Assembly (NCBI GenBank): GCA_022072125.1
Contig: JAJVIH010000052.1
Coordinates: 1 to 57,092, forward strand
From: Myxococcota bacterium
GTDB lineage: Bacteria > Myxococcota > JAJVIH01
Length of the DNA: 57,092 nucleotides
Direction of reading: 5' to 3'
Position 1 is the first letter of the stretch; each line of letters starts with the position of its first letter. The position numbers and the translations under genes are program-made. This document shows positions 19,028 to 37,181 of the stretch, piece after piece. The notes under the pieces are model-generated. The model ran no database searches. It saw only the letters and a program-made list of their open reading frames with translations, and was not told the DNA's origin.

Positions 19028-21112
19028 TCAGTTGCCGCCGCCGCGCTTGGCGATGATTTCATCGGCCAGGTTCCTCGGCACGGGCGAGTAATGGGAAAAC
19101 TGCATGGTGTACGAGGCGCGTCCCTGGGTCTGACCGCGCAGGTCGGTCGCGTAACCGAACATTTCGGCCAACGGCACCTCGGCGTTGATCACCTGAATGT
19201 TGTTGCGGGCGTTCATGCCGGTTACGCGGCCGCGGCGGCTGTTCATGTCGCCGATGACGGTGCCCATGAACTCTTCCGGGGTCAGCACCTCGGCCTTCAT
19301 GATCGGCTCCAGAATGATGGCGCCGGCGCGCTTGACGCCGTCCTTGAAGCCCATGGAGCCCGCGATCTTGAACGCCATTTCCGACGAGTCCACGTCGTGG
19401 TAGGAGCCGTCGAACAGCGTCACCTTGACATCCACCACCGGATAACCGGCGATGACGCCGTTTTCCATGGCTTCGACAATGCCGTCTTCAATGGCGGGAA
19501 TGTATTCCCTGGGAACCACGCCGCCGACGATGCCGTTGACAAATTCGAAGCCTTTGCCGGCCTCCTGGGGCTCAATCTTCAGCCAGCAGTGGCCGTACTG
19601 GCCGCGGCCGCCGGTTTGGCGGACGTAACGGCCTTCGGACTCCACCGCCTTGGTGATGGTTTCGCGGTAGGCGACCTGCGGCTTGCCGACATTCGCCTCC
19701 ACCTTGAACTCGCGCAGCAGGCGGTCCACGATGATTTCCAGGTGCAACTCGCCCATGCCGCTGATCAGCGTCTGGCCGGTTTCCTCGTCGCTATGCACGC
19801 GGAAGGAGGGATCCTCCAACGCCAGCTTCTGCAACGACACCGCCAGTTTATCCTGATCGCCCTTGGATTTCGGCTCGATGGCGATCGAGATGACCGGATC
19901 CGGGAAGGTCATGGACTCCAGCACCACGGCCTTGTTCTCGGCGCAGAGGGTGTCGCCGGTGGTGGTGAACTTCAGGCCCACCGCGGCGGCGATATCGCCC
20001 GAGTAGACTTCCTTGATTTCCTCGCGCTTGTTGGCGTGCATGCGCAACAGGCGGCCCACGCGCTCCTTTTTGTCCTTCGTCGAATTGTAGACGTAGGAGC
20101 CCGCATCGAGGCGTCCGCGGTACACCCGCATGAAGGTCAGGGTGCCGACGTGCGGGTCGGTCATGATCTTGAACGCCAGCGCGGCGAAGTCGCCGTTGTC
20201 ATCGGGCGGCGCGGTGATGGATTCGCCGGAGGACTTGTCAACACCCGACATCGGCTGAATGTCCAGCGGCGAGGGCAGGTAATCCACCACGGAGTCGAGA
20301 ATCTGCTGCACGCCCTTGTTCTTGAAGGCGGCGCCGCAGATCACGGGAACCAACTTGAAGGTGATGGTTCCGGTGCGGATGGCCTTCTTGATCTGGACGG
20401 GATCCAGTTCCTCGCCGGCCAGGAAGCGCTCCAGCAGGGAGTCATCCAGTTCGGCGACGGAATCGAGCATGTTTTCGCGATACTCGGCGGCCTTTTCCTT
20501 GTACTCGGCGGGAATTTCGACCACGTCGAAGCGTTTGCCCTGGGAGGACTCGTCGAAAATGATGGCCTTCATGGTCACCAGATCGATGATGCCCTTGAAC
20601 TTGTCCTCGGCGCCAAGCGGAATCTGAATGGGCACGGGACGGGTTCCCAGGCGCTCCTTCATCTGCTTGAGCACTTCGTAGAAGTCGGCGCCGACGCGAT
20701 CCATCTTGTTGATGAAGGCGATGCGCGGCACGCGATAGCGATCCGCCTGACGCCACACGGTCTCGGACTGGGGCTCGACGCCGCCGACCGCGCAGAACAC
20801 GGCGACCGCTCCGTCGAGCACGCGCAGGGAGCGCTCCACCTCGATGGTGAAGTCCACGTGGCCCGGGGTGTCAATGATATTGATGCGGTTGTTGTTCCAG
20901 AAACAGGTGGTGGCCGCGGAGGTGATGGTGATTCCGCGCTCCTGCTCCTGCACCATCCAGTCCATGGTGGCGGCGCCGTCATGGACCTCGCCAATCTTGT
21001 GAGACACACCGGTGTAATACAGAATGCGTTCCGTGGTTGTGGTCTTGCCGGCGTCAATATGCGCCATGATGCCGATATTTCGGGTGCGATCCAATGGGTA
21101 CTGCCGGGACAC
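19028..21112 (-). CDS. fusA: Elongation factor G
   Basis: EF-G drives translocation. I place the start at a GTG (21112) preceded by AGGAG, which gives the family start (M)[24 protein letters not shown]; the ten upstream codons of the longer frame lack support. The 694 residues carry the G motifs [17 protein letters not shown] and NKMDRVGAD and the domain IV-V segments ([28 protein letters not shown]). It lies between rpsG (93-base gap) and tuf (31-base gap). Confidence 0.98.
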   Translation of the reverse strand: MSRQYPLDRTRNIGIMAHIDAGKTTTTERILYYTGVSHKIGEVHDGAATMDWMVQEQERGITITSAATTCFWNNNRINIIDTPGHVDFTIEVERSLRVLDGAVAVFCAVGGVEPQSETVWRQADRYRVPRIAFINKMDRVGADFYEVLKQMKERLGTRPVPIQIPLGAEDKFKGIIDLVTMKAIIFDESSQGKRFDVVEIPAEYKEKAAEYRENMLDSVAELDDSLLERFLAGEELDPVQIKKAIRTGTITFKLVPVICGAAFKNKGVQQILDSVVDYLPSPLDIQPMSGVDKSSGESITAPPDDNGDFAALAFKIMTDPHVGTLTFMRVYRGRLDAGSYVYNSTKDKKERVGRLLRMHANKREEIKEVYSGDIAAAVGLKFTTTGDTLCAENKAVVLESMTFPDPVISIAIEPKSKGDQDKLAVSLQKLALEDPSFRVHSDEETGQTLISGMGELHLEIIVDRLLREFKVEANVGKPQVAYRETITKAVESEGRYVRQTGGRGQYGHCWLKIEPQEAGKGFEFVNGIVGGVVPREYIPAIEDGIVEAMENGVIAGYPVVDVKVTLFDGSYHDVDSSEMAFKIAGSMGFKDGVKRAGAIILEPIMKAEVLTPEEFMGTVIGDMNSRRGRVTGMNARNNIQVINAEVPLAEMFGYATDLRGQTQGRASYTMQFSHYSPVPRNLADEIIAKRGGGN

Positions 21113-21205
21113 GTGACAACTCCTCTGTACGCAGGTAACCATCCTGGCTCCCGCGCTGCATCTTGTTGGTTTTGAGGTTTTGGGTGGGGGAGTTCCTCGC
21201 CGCAG

Positions 21206-21676
21206 TTACCACCGGTAATGGCTGAAAGCCTTGTTGGCTTCCGCCATGCGGTGCGTGTCTTCGCGCTTCTTCACGGCGTTGCCGCGGTTTTGCGAAGCGT
21301 CCATCAATTCATTGGCCAGACGCTGGGTCATGGTCTTCTCGCCGCGGTCGCGGGCGGCCTGCACCAGCCAGCGGATGGCCAAGGCCTGGCGGCGCTCCGG
21401 ACGCACTTCCATGGGCACCTGATAGGTGGCTCCGCCGACGCGGCGGGGCTTGACTTCCACGCCGGGCTTCACGTTGTCGAGGGCCTTTTTCAACACCTTG
21501 ACGCCCTCTTCGCCCGACTTCTTCTCGACGATGTCCAGGCTGCCGTAAAACACCTTCTCGGCGACCGAACGCTTGCCCTGCAACAGCAGGCCGTTGATGA
21601 ACTTCGTCACCTGCCGGTCCGCGAACTTCGGATCAGGAAGAACCTTGCGCTTGGGAACTTGACCTTTGCGTGGCAT
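21206..21676 (-). CDS. rpsG: 30S ribosomal protein S7
   Basis: S7 organises the 3' domain of 16S rRNA and is the str-operon regulator in E. coli. The 156 residues begin [18 protein letters not shown]; the conserved [16 protein letters not shown] segment and the FSHYRW C-terminus are present. It lies 16 bases after rpsL. Confidence 0.98.
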   Translation of the reverse strand: MPRKGQVPKRKVLPDPKFADRQVTKFINGLLLQGKRSVAEKVFYGSLDIVEKKSGEEGVKVLKKALDNVKPGVEVKPRRVGGATYQVPMEVRPERRQALAIRWLVQAARDRGEKTMTQRLANELMDASQNRGNAVKKREDTHRMAEANKAFSHYRW

Positions 21677-21692
21677 GGACTCTTACCTCAGA

Positions 21693-22067
21693 CTACTTTT
21701 TGGTCCGCTTGGCGCCGTACTTCGAGCGGCCCTGCTTGCGGTTGGCGACGCCCTGGGAGTCCAGCGCGCCGCGAATGATGTGGTAACGGACACCGGGGAG
21801 ATCCTTCACGCGGCCGCCGCGGATCAACACCACGGAGTGCTCCTGAAGGTTGTGGCCGACGCCCGGAATATAGGATGTGACTTCAATGCCGTTGACGAGG
21901 CGGACACGGGCCACCTTGCGAAGCGCCGAGTTGGGCTTCTTCGGGGTGGTGGTGTACACGCGCGTGCAGACCCCTCGCTTCTGCGGAGAGTTCTTGAGCG
22001 CGGGGGCGCTTGACTTGAAGCGCGGCTTTTCGCGTCCCTTGCGGACCAATTGGTTGATCGTCGGCAT
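21693..22067 (-). CDS. rpsL: 30S ribosomal protein S12
   Basis: A decoding-centre protein. The 124 residues begin [15 protein letters not shown]. The lysines that streptomycin-resistance mutations change are wild-type here (in [11 protein letters not shown] and [12 protein letters not shown]). It is the first gene after the promoter at 22133-22160. Confidence 0.98.
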   Translation of the reverse strand: MPTINQLVRKGREKPRFKSSAPALKNSPQKRGVCTRVYTTTPKKPNSALRKVARVRLVNGIEVTSYIPGVGHNLQEHSVVLIRGGRVKDLPGVRYHIIRGALDSQGVANRKQGRSKYGAKRTKK

Positions 22068-22132
22068 ATCTTCTACCGGAAATACTGATCCGGCCCCCGC
22101 TACACGGGGGCGCGGTCCTTGTGAGGCGCGCG

Positions 22133-22160
22133 ATTATAGATATCCGCGCCCCTTTGTCAA
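22133..22160 (-). promoter_or_regulatory. Consensus sigma-70-type promoter of the str-S10-spc-alpha block
   Basis: On the minus strand TTGACA (22155-22160) and TATAAT (22133-22138) are both perfect and 16 bases apart, in a GC-rich gap between rpoC and rpsL. The expected start of transcription is about 55-60 bases upstream of rpsL. A GC-rich inverted repeat (about 22093-22114, CCCCCG/CGGGGG) falls in the leader. Confidence 0.85.
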
Positions 22161-22188
22161 GGACTATTTTGTTGAAAATATAACAGAC

Positions 22189-26301
<4,113 letters not shown>

Positions 26302-26361
26302 GGTGGCTCCTTTGACGGAAACTTGAACTGGTTCTCATGTCCTGCGGCGGGGGGGCCTCTC

Positions 26362-30471
<4,110 letters not shown>

Positions 30472-30552
30472 CGGGTCACCTTGTAGGCCGGTGTTGGTTC
30501 AGCCGCTGGCGGGCGGCGCGATTCGGGAACACATCCGGAGGAGGAGAGGGAT

Positions 30553-30583
30553 GGAACGGCCGGTCTCCGGAGCCGGCCGTTCC
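30553..30583 (-). other. Strong hairpin between rplL and rpoB
   Basis: GGAACGGCCGG (30553-30563) and its perfect complement (30573-30583) flank a further palindromic CTCCGGAG. No T-tract follows. In E. coli the same gap holds an attenuator and RNase III site that set polymerase below ribosomal protein synthesis; by position this hairpin may do the same. Confidence 0.6.
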
Positions 30584-30595
30584 CCCTGGAGCGCG

Positions 30596-30982
30596 TTACT
30601 TGATCGTGACTTTGGCGCCGGCGGCTTCCAATTCGGCCTTGGCCTTGGCGGCCTCGTCCTTGTTGACGCCGTCCTTGACGACTTTGGGAGCGCCTTCGAC
30701 CAGGTCCTTGGCTTCCTTCAGTCCCAGGTTGGTGAGCGCGCGGACCGCCTTGATCACGTTGATCTTGTTGGCGCCGGCGTCGGTGAGTTCGACCGTGAAT
30801 TCGGTCTTCTCCTCAGCGGCGGCGGCCGGGGCGGCGCCCGGAGCGGCGGCGGCGGCCACGGCCACCGGCGCGGCGGCGGAAACGCCCCACTTGGCTTCGA
30901 GGTCCTTGACGATGGAGGAAAGCTCCATCACCGAGATGTTGCTGAGGTAGTCAATAACCTGCTCTTTGGTCAGTTGCGACAT
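30596..30982 (-). CDS. rplL: 50S ribosomal protein L7/L12
   Basis: The stalk protein that recruits translation GTPases. The 128 residues have an N-terminal dimerisation helix, an Ala/Pro hinge (about 38-60) and the conserved C-terminal domain with [27 protein letters not shown]. It follows rplJ by 60 bases. Confidence 0.98.
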   Translation of the reverse strand: MSQLTKEQVIDYLSNISVMELSSIVKDLEAKWGVSAAAPVAVAAAAAPGAAPAAAAEEKTEFTVELTDAGANKINVIKAVRALTNLGLKEAKDLVEGAPKVVKDGVNKDEAAKAKAELEAAGAKVTIK

Positions 30983-31042
30983 GGGATGATTCTCCAGAAA
31001 GTAATTGGGTAAAGGGTGTGATTGAATCCGGACAGTCCCGCG

Positions 31043-31573
31043 TCAGGCGGCGGACTGCTCGGCCTTTCGTTGCAGAACGGTGAGGAAACCACGCTGCGCG
31101 GCGGAGAGCACGGTGACCATGTTGCGGGAAGGCCCCTGCAACACGGACAGGAACTGGGCGCGAAGCTCGTTCTTGCCCGGCATCTTCGACAGCGCGACGA
31201 CATTCGCCTCGCCCACCACCAGACTTCCGTCAATGGTGACCGCGGCGCGCGGCTTGAACACCTGAACCTTCTTGGCGAACTCCACCACCACTCTCGCGGC
31301 GGCGGCGGGATCCTCTTTCGAGGATGCGATGCCGATGGGTCCGGTCAACTGGGCGGAAAGCGGTTCAAAGGCGGTGCCTTTGATCGCCAGACGCGCCAAG
31401 TTGTTTTTCAGCACGCGGTACTGAACGCCTTTCTCGCGGCACATCTTCCGCAGTTCGTCGGCCTGCGCCACGGTCACGCCCTTGTATTCGGACGCCACCA
31501 GCGACTGCGCGCCATCAATCTGCTGCTTGAAGGCCTCGAGAATGGACACTTTTTTTTGCCGGCTGATTGCCAT
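31043..31573 (-). CDS. rplJ: 50S ribosomal protein L10
   Basis: It anchors the L7/L12 stalk to 23S rRNA. The 176 residues have the family N-terminus (SRQKKVSILEAFKQQI) and central strand FEPLSAQLTGPIGIA, and a C-terminal helix for L12 dimers. The 207-base gap upstream holds an L10 leader, so the gene is likely autoregulated with rplL. Confidence 0.97.
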   Translation of the reverse strand: MAISRQKKVSILEAFKQQIDGAQSLVASEYKGVTVAQADELRKMCREKGVQYRVLKNNLARLAIKGTAFEPLSAQLTGPIGIASSKEDPAAAARVVVEFAKKVQVFKPRAAVTIDGSLVVGEANVVALSKMPGKNELRAQFLSVLQGPSRNMVTVLSAAQRGFLTVLQRKAEQSAA

Positions 31574-31663
31574 CTGTTCCGTTCACCCCCTTCCCGCTCC
31601 AGTTGAGCCGCCTTTCGGCGCTCACAGAGATCGGGACGGATTGGGGTTGTTCACCCTGATTCC

Positions 31664-31724
31664 GCCTCGGCGGGCCGGCGTTTCCGCCGATTAAGACCCC
31701 GGAGGGCCGCCTGCTGTCTCTGGA
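31664..31724 (-). ncRNA. L10 leader (ribosomal protein autoregulatory RNA)
   Basis: The minus strand upstream of rplJ has the pattern of the bacterial L10 leader: an AGACAGCAGGCGG strand (about 31705-31719), the conserved CTTAATCGG internal segment (about 31687-31695), and the pairing GCCCGCCGAGG strand (about 31665-31675). In known cases L10 with L12 binds here and represses rplJL translation. Boundaries are approximate. Confidence 0.75.
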
Positions 31725-31730
31725 CAGAAA

Positions 31731-31757
31731 GCCCAGACGGCGAAATCACCGCTGGGC
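31731..31757 (-). terminator. Hairpin downstream of rplA, possible attenuator
   Basis: GCCCAG/CTGGGC with a further CGG/CCG helix forms a strong stem directly after rplA; on the minus strand it is followed by TTTCTGTCC, a poor T-tract. It precedes the L10 leader. Partial termination between the L11-L1 and L10-L12 pairs is plausible. Confidence 0.4.
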
Positions 31758-31780
31758 TGTTGTGGTTGTTCTCCAGTTTG

Positions 31781-32473
31781 TCAGACCGCCATTTCGGCCA
31801 CATCCACGCGGATGCCAGGCCCCATGGTGGTGCTGACGGAAATGCTCTTCACGTACGATCCCTTCACCGTGGACGGGCGCAGCTTGATGATCTGCTCCAT
31901 CAGGGCGCGGGCGTTGTCGAGAAGTTTCTGCGGCTCGAACGACGCCTTGCCGATCGAGGCGTGAATGATCCCCGCTTTTTCAACGCGGAATTCCACGCGG
32001 CCCGCCTTCAATTCCTTGATCACGCGCGCCAGGTCCATGGTGACCGTGCCCACCTTCGGATTGGGCATCAGGCCGCGGGGGCCCAGCACCTTGCCGAGTT
32101 TGCCGACCTGACCCATCATGTCCGGGGTGGCGACCACGTTGTCGAAGTCCATGAAGCCGCCCTGGATTTTCTCCACCAGATCTTCCGCGCCGATGATGTC
32201 CGCGCCGGCGGCCTCCGCCTCCTTCACCTTTTCGCCCTTGGCGAACACGGCCACCCGCGCGGACTTGCCCAGACCATGGGGCAGCACGGTGGCGCCGCGG
32301 ACCATCTGGTCGGCCTTGCGGGGATCCACGTTCAGACGGATGGAGATATCCACCGTCTCGTCAAATTTGGCGATTTTGGTGTTCTTGAGCAGTTTGCAGG
32401 CGTCCTCAAGGCTGTAGCGCTGGTTGCGATCCACATTCTTGCGGGCGGCTTCGTATTTTTTGCCGTGGCTCAT
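31781..32473 (-). CDS. rplA: 50S ribosomal protein L1
   Basis: The L1-stalk protein; in E. coli it also represses the rplKA operon. The 230 residues contain the family motifs [33 protein letters not shown] and [16 protein letters not shown]. It follows rplK by 25 bases. Confidence 0.98.
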   Translation of the reverse strand: MSHGKKYEAARKNVDRNQRYSLEDACKLLKNTKIAKFDETVDISIRLNVDPRKADQMVRGATVLPHGLGKSARVAVFAKGEKVKEAEAAGADIIGAEDLVEKIQGGFMDFDNVVATPDMMGQVGKLGKVLGPRGLMPNPKVGTVTMDLARVIKELKAGRVEFRVEKAGIIHASIGKASFEPQKLLDNARALMEQIIKLRPSTVKGSYVKSISVSTTMGPGIRVDVAEMAV

Positions 32474-32498
32474 TGTTCGCTCCTGGAATCCTTGCGGG

Positions 32499-32930
32499 TC
32501 AGCCCTTGATCTGGACGCCCATGTTGCGGGCCGTGCCGCGCACCTGGGAAATCGCCGACTCCACCGTGTGGCAATTCAGGTCTGGCAGCTTGAGCCTGGC
32601 GATGTCCTCAAGCTGTTTTCCGGTGATGCTGCCCACGGTTTCCTTGTTCGGGGTCTTGCTGCCCTTCTCAATCTTCGCCGCCTTCTTGATCAACACCGCC
32701 ACCGGAGGGGTCTTGGTGATGAAGGTGAACGAACGATCGGAATACACGGTGATGACCACCGGAATGATCAGGTTCTCCGCGGCCTGGGCCTGGGTGGCGG
32801 CGTTGAACTGCTTGCAGAACTCCATGATGTTGACGCCGTGCTGGCCCAGGGCGGGGCCGACGGGCGGCGACGGGTTGGCCTTGCCGGCCGGGAGCTGCAA
32901 CTTGATGTAGGCGTTGATTTTCTTCGCCAT
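32499..32930 (-). CDS. rplK: 50S ribosomal protein L11
   Basis: A component of the GTPase-associated centre needed for stringent RelA activation. The 143 residues have [23 protein letters not shown] and the C-terminal RNA-binding domain ending with [10 protein letters not shown]. It follows nusG by 23 bases. Confidence 0.98.
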   Translation of the reverse strand: MAKKINAYIKLQLPAGKANPSPPVGPALGQHGVNIMEFCKQFNAATQAQAAENLIIPVVITVYSDRSFTFITKTPPVAVLIKKAAKIEKGSKTPNKETVGSITGKQLEDIARLKLPDLNCHTVESAISQVRGTARNMGVQIKG

Positions 32931-32953
32931 GACTTAAGGCTCCTCTTGAAAGC

Positions 32954-33487
32954 TCAGGCGCGTTCGACCTGAATAAAATCCAGTTCCACCGGAGTGGAGC
33001 GTCCGAAAATGCTGACCAGCACGCGCAGGCGCGACTTTTCCTCGTTCACATCGTCCACCGTGCCGGAGAAATTGGCGAATGGGCCATCCACCACGCGCAC
33101 CTGATCGCCCACCGAAAAATTCTGGCGGGACTTGGTCCGTTCGGCGACCTCGGAAAGCTGCTGGGTCAGGCGGGCGATCTCCTCGTCGGGAATCGAGGGC
33201 GGGTTGGTGGCGTGCCCCACGAATCCGGAAATTTTCGGCGTATTCTTGACCAGGTGCAGGGTGCGATCATTCAGCGCCATTTGCACCAGGATATATCCCG
33301 GGAAAAATTTCCGGCGGGTGGTCTTGCGCTCGCCCTTGACCATCTCGACCACGTTTTCCATGGGGATGAGCACCTGGCCGAACTGGTCCTGCAGGCCCTC
33401 ACGCTTGATGGCCTCCTCCAGAGAAGTCTTCGCCCGGTTTTCATAACCGGAGTAAGTATTCACCACATACCATTTCAGATCGGCCAT
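32954..33487 (-). CDS. nusG: Transcription elongation/antitermination factor NusG
   Basis: It binds the polymerase clamp and couples it to Rho or to the ribosome via S10. The 177 residues start MADLKWYVVNTYSGYENRAK, the NGN domain; PGYILVQM is visible. The C-terminal KOW domain shows VGDQVRVVDGPFANFSGTV. It follows secE by 43 bases. Confidence 0.98.
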   Translation of the reverse strand: MADLKWYVVNTYSGYENRAKTSLEEAIKREGLQDQFGQVLIPMENVVEMVKGERKTTRRKFFPGYILVQMALNDRTLHLVKNTPKISGFVGHATNPPSIPDEEIARLTQQLSEVAERTKSRQNFSVGDQVRVVDGPFANFSGTVDDVNEEKSRLRVLVSIFGRSTPVELDFIQVERA

Positions 33488-33530
33488 CGAAGCGACTCCT
33501 CAAGGGACCGGGGATGCTAGACCAGTCCGA

Positions 33531-33911
33531 TCAATAAATCAAGTTCGTCGTGAAGAGGGCAAGGCGGTCGAAAACGAACAGGCCAAGCGCCGCCACGATG
33601 GAGAATAGAATGACCACCATGGTGGTCTTGGTGGTTTCGTCCTTGGAAGGCCAGGTCACCTTGCGCAGTTCCACCGCGACATCATTGCTCAACTCATGGA
33701 CGCGGGGACGGCGCCACACCACATAGCCCACCGCCGCGACGATGATCACCGAAACGAGTTGGGTGATGGAAACCCCGAAGAACCGCCCGCGATCCACGAA
33801 CAGTTCATTGTATTCCACAAGGAAATGCAGTCCCTTCCACAACAACAGGTAGAGGGCGACCAGGGCCACCGCGTATCCGGCGAGGATGTACCGTTTGTTT
33901 TCTGCTTCCAT
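33531..33911 (-). CDS. secE: Protein translocase subunit SecE, three-helix form
   Basis: It clamps SecY in the inner membrane. At 126 residues it is the long form with three hydrophobic segments (about 8-32, 44-66 and 98-118), as in E. coli, rather than the ~65-residue single-span form. The conserved amphipathic segment before the last helix reads ELRKVTWPSKDET. It lies between tRNA-Trp and nusG. Confidence 0.95.
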   Translation of the reverse strand: MEAENKRYILAGYAVALVALYLLLWKGLHFLVEYNELFVDRGRFFGVSITQLVSVIIVAAVGYVVWRRPRVHELSNDVAVELRKVTWPSKDETTKTTMVVILFSIVAALGLFVFDRLALFTTNLIY

Positions 33912-33932
33912 TGTGCAATCGCCCCGCGAATC

Positions 33933-34008
33933 TGGCAGGCCAGGAGGGACTCGAACCCCCAGCCCTCGGTTTTGGAGACCGATGCTCTGCCAATTGAGCT
34001 ACTGGCCT
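33933..34008 (-). tRNA. tRNA-Trp(CCA)
   Basis: A 76-base cloverleaf on the minus strand: acceptor AGGCCAG pairing with CTGGCCT, D arm with TAGCTCAATTGGCAGAG, anticodon loop CTCCAAA giving anticodon CCA, and GGTTCGAGTCC T arm. The 3' CCA is encoded. It lies between tuf copy 2 and secE. Confidence 0.97.
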
Positions 34009-34046
34009 GTATTCCGTTCCGAGTTTCCTTCTCCGGAAAAGGGAAT

Positions 34047-34065
34047 GGGCGGCGCGCGGCCGCCC
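34047..34065 (-). terminator. GC-rich hairpin after tuf copy 2, possible weak terminator
   Basis: GGGCGGC pairs with GCCGCCC around a 5-base loop; the minus strand continues ATTCCCTTTTCC, which is not a clean T-tract. It may be a partial terminator or a processing site separating tuf mRNA from tRNA-Trp. Confidence 0.35.
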
Positions 34066-34089
34066 TTCCGTTTTCCCAGGTTTTTCCGG

Positions 34090-35280
<1,191 letters not shown>

Positions 35281-35336
35281 GACCTGGTCTCCTTACGTGA
35301 CAGAACGGATACGCCGTTCGCGGTTGCTGAAAAAGA

Positions 35337-35412
35337 TGGAGCTGACAGCCGGGATTGAACCGGCGACCTCGTCCTTACCAAGGACGTGCTCTACCAACTG
35401 AGCTATGTCAGC
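35337..35412 (-). tRNA. tRNA-Thr(GGT)
   Basis: A 76-base cloverleaf: acceptor GCTGACA/TGTCAGC, anticodon loop TTGGTAA with anticodon GGT, T arm GGTTCAATCC. The 3' CCA is encoded. It is the last of four tRNAs before tuf. Confidence 0.97.
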
Positions 35413-35425
35413 CCTCGCAAAAAGT

Positions 35426-35501
<76 letters not shown>

Positions 35502-35537
35502 CCGCAGTTCCGGAGAACTGTTGGGGCCCCGCGGGGA

Positions 35538-35623
35538 TGGTGGAGGGGGAAGGATTCGAACCTTCGTAGGCGGTTGCCGGCAGATTTACAGTCTGCTCCC
35601 TTTAACCACTCGGGCACCCCTCC
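35538..35623 (-). tRNA. tRNA-Tyr(GTA)
   Basis: An 86-base class II tRNA with a long variable arm: acceptor GGAGGGG/CCCCTCC, anticodon loop CTGTAAA with anticodon GTA, encoded 3' CCA. Confidence 0.97.
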
Positions 35624-35638
35624 GCAGGCCGTTGTTCA

Positions 35639-35711
35639 AGCTGGCGAAGGGATTCGAACCCCCGACCGGCTGATTACAAATCAGCTGCTCTACCAGCTGA
35701 GCTACGCCAGC
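35639..35711 (-). tRNA. tRNA-Thr(TGT)
   Basis: A 73-base cloverleaf: acceptor GCTGGCG/CGCCAGC, anticodon loop TTTGTAA with anticodon TGT, T arm GGTTCGAATCC. Unlike the four other tRNAs here, the 3' CCA is not encoded (the gene is followed by TGA), so it must be added enzymatically. It is first in the tRNA-tuf operon. Confidence 0.96.
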
Positions 35712-35747
35712 GCAGTGCGGCCGTTCCACCAACCGCTAGGGCGAGAG

Positions 35748-35776
35748 AGCCTAGCTGACCACGTACCTGCTGTCAA
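35748..35776 (-). promoter_or_regulatory. Stable-RNA-type promoter of the tRNA-tuf-sec-nus-rif block
   Basis: On the minus strand a perfect TTGACA (35771-35776) lies 17 bases from TAGGCT (35748-35753), about 37 bases before the first tRNA. A GC-rich -10 and discriminator (CTCTCGCC) are typical of growth-rate- and ppGpp-controlled tRNA/rRNA promoters. Confidence 0.75.
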
Positions 35777-35936
35777 GGGATAATCGCATCGCATCCGTGG
35801 GAGAAATGCGCCCGGAATCCACTCCGCCGGACGTGGATTACCTCACATTTTTCCCGGGGATTTCATGTTTGCCTGCCTGTGCGTCCTTCCAGACAGAGAA
35901 ATTCCCGTCATCATCCTCAACTGGAAGGTTTCCGGC

Positions 35937-36974
35937 TTGAAAACCCTCATCCCGCCCCGGACCAAACGGGTGCTGAATATCTGCGGCTCCATCAACCAGA
36001 CCACTCAACTGCATCAGATCGCCAGGGAGTTGCCGGAATATGAACACTGGTTCACCCCCTTCTACGGAGATGGCGAGGTCGAACTGGCGCGCAAGCTTGG
36101 ATTGATTGAAATGACCATAGGCGGCGACAAACGCCGTCAGTGGTGCCTGGATTATCTCCGCGATCACAACCTCTCCCTCGACATGCGCGGCGAGCAACGG
36201 GGCCACGCCTACGATCTCGTGGTGACCTGCTCGGACCTCGTCTATCCCGGCAACATCAAAAACACCCCGGTCGTGGTCGTGCAGGAGGGCATGATTGACC
36301 GGCCTTTCTACATGACCGCGCTCTGCCGGAAATTCCCTTTCCTGCCCTTGTGGCTGGCGGGATGCACGCTCACCGGCTGTTCGCTGATGTACGACGTGAT
36401 CTGCGCCGCCAGCGAGGGATATCGCAGCCATTTCCTGGACATGGGCGTGCCCGGGTCAAGAATCAGGGTGACGGGAATACCCAATTTCGACAACTGCGCG
36501 CGCTACCGGTTCAATGATTTTCCCCACCGGGGCTACGCGCTGGTCTGCACTTCGGACAAACGGGAGACCTTCCAGAAGGATGATCGCATGGGTTTCCTGC
36601 GCAAGGCCAGGGAGTGGTCACGCGGTAAGCCGGTGTTTTTCAAACTGCATCCGAACGAGGACTACGAACGGGCGCGCCGGGAAATTCACCAGGTGTTTCC
36701 GGAAGCGCGGGTCTACCAGCGCGGCGCCACGGCGGAACATATGATCGCTAATTGTGATATTTTGATCACGCAGTATTCGTCCACCATTTTCGTGGGATTG
36801 GCTCTCGGCAAGGAATGCCACAGCAGCGAGGTCCCGGTGGAAATCCTGAAGCCGATGACGCCCATCCAGAATGGCCGCGCGGCGGAAAATATCGCCGGGG
36901 TTTGCCGCGAATTGCTGGGCGATCGCGCGGACGGCGGCGTGGCGGAGGCGCGGCCGTTCAGCAAGGCGGCCTGA
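35937..36974 (+). CDS. GT-B fold transferase, CDP-glycerol glycerophosphotransferase-like, paralogue 1
   Basis: Probably transfers a sugar or polyol-phosphate to a surface glycan; the exact substrate is unknown. The C-terminal half has FKLHPNEDYE and the IANCDILITQYSSTIFVGLA segment, which match the HP and D-x-LIT-x-YSS motifs of CDP-glycerol glycerophosphotransferases and related GT-B enzymes. I prefer a TTG start (35937) with GGAAGG eight bases upstream, because it aligns with the start of the neighbouring paralogue; an ATG 24 codons earlier (35865) has no good ribosome site. The 345-residue protein is about three-quarters identical by eye to the next gene, but has one extra Ser in CHSSEVP. 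No signal peptide is seen. Confidence 0.75.
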   Translation: MKTLIPPRTKRVLNICGSINQTTQLHQIARELPEYEHWFTPFYGDGEVELARKLGLIEMTIGGDKRRQWCLDYLRDHNLSLDMRGEQRGHAYDLVVTCSDLVYPGNIKNTPVVVVQEGMIDRPFYMTALCRKFPFLPLWLAGCTLTGCSLMYDVICAASEGYRSHFLDMGVPGSRIRVTGIPNFDNCARYRFNDFPHRGYALVCTSDKRETFQKDDRMGFLRKAREWSRGKPVFFKLHPNEDYERARREIHQVFPEARVYQRGATAEHMIANCDILITQYSSTIFVGLALGKECHSSEVPVEILKPMTPIQNGRAAENIAGVCRELLGDRADGGVAEARPFSKAA

Positions 36975-37181
36975 GTCACGGAAACATCCCAACCCGGTTT
37001 TGGGGTCGAAATGGCGAGTTCCGGGTAAAATTGGTCAGACCGCCCTTGCCAAGACGGATTTCTGTAATTACACTCTCCACCGCGTCAAGATAACCGGGAA
37101 GAACCCACTTCTTCCGCTCCGCGTCCTTCCGCTGGTCCCCTAGGGCCAGCTTGCGGAAACCGCGAGAAGGAGCCCAATCCG

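Noticed and set aside
22161-22188. AT-rich segment after rpoC as a terminator
   Set aside because: There is only a very short imperfect pairing; no stable stem precedes the T residues.
35838-36431. Minus-strand frames opposite the transferase paralogues (also 37140-38282)
   Set aside because: They are shadows; both appear in both paralogues because the plus-strand genes are similar, which imitates conservation.
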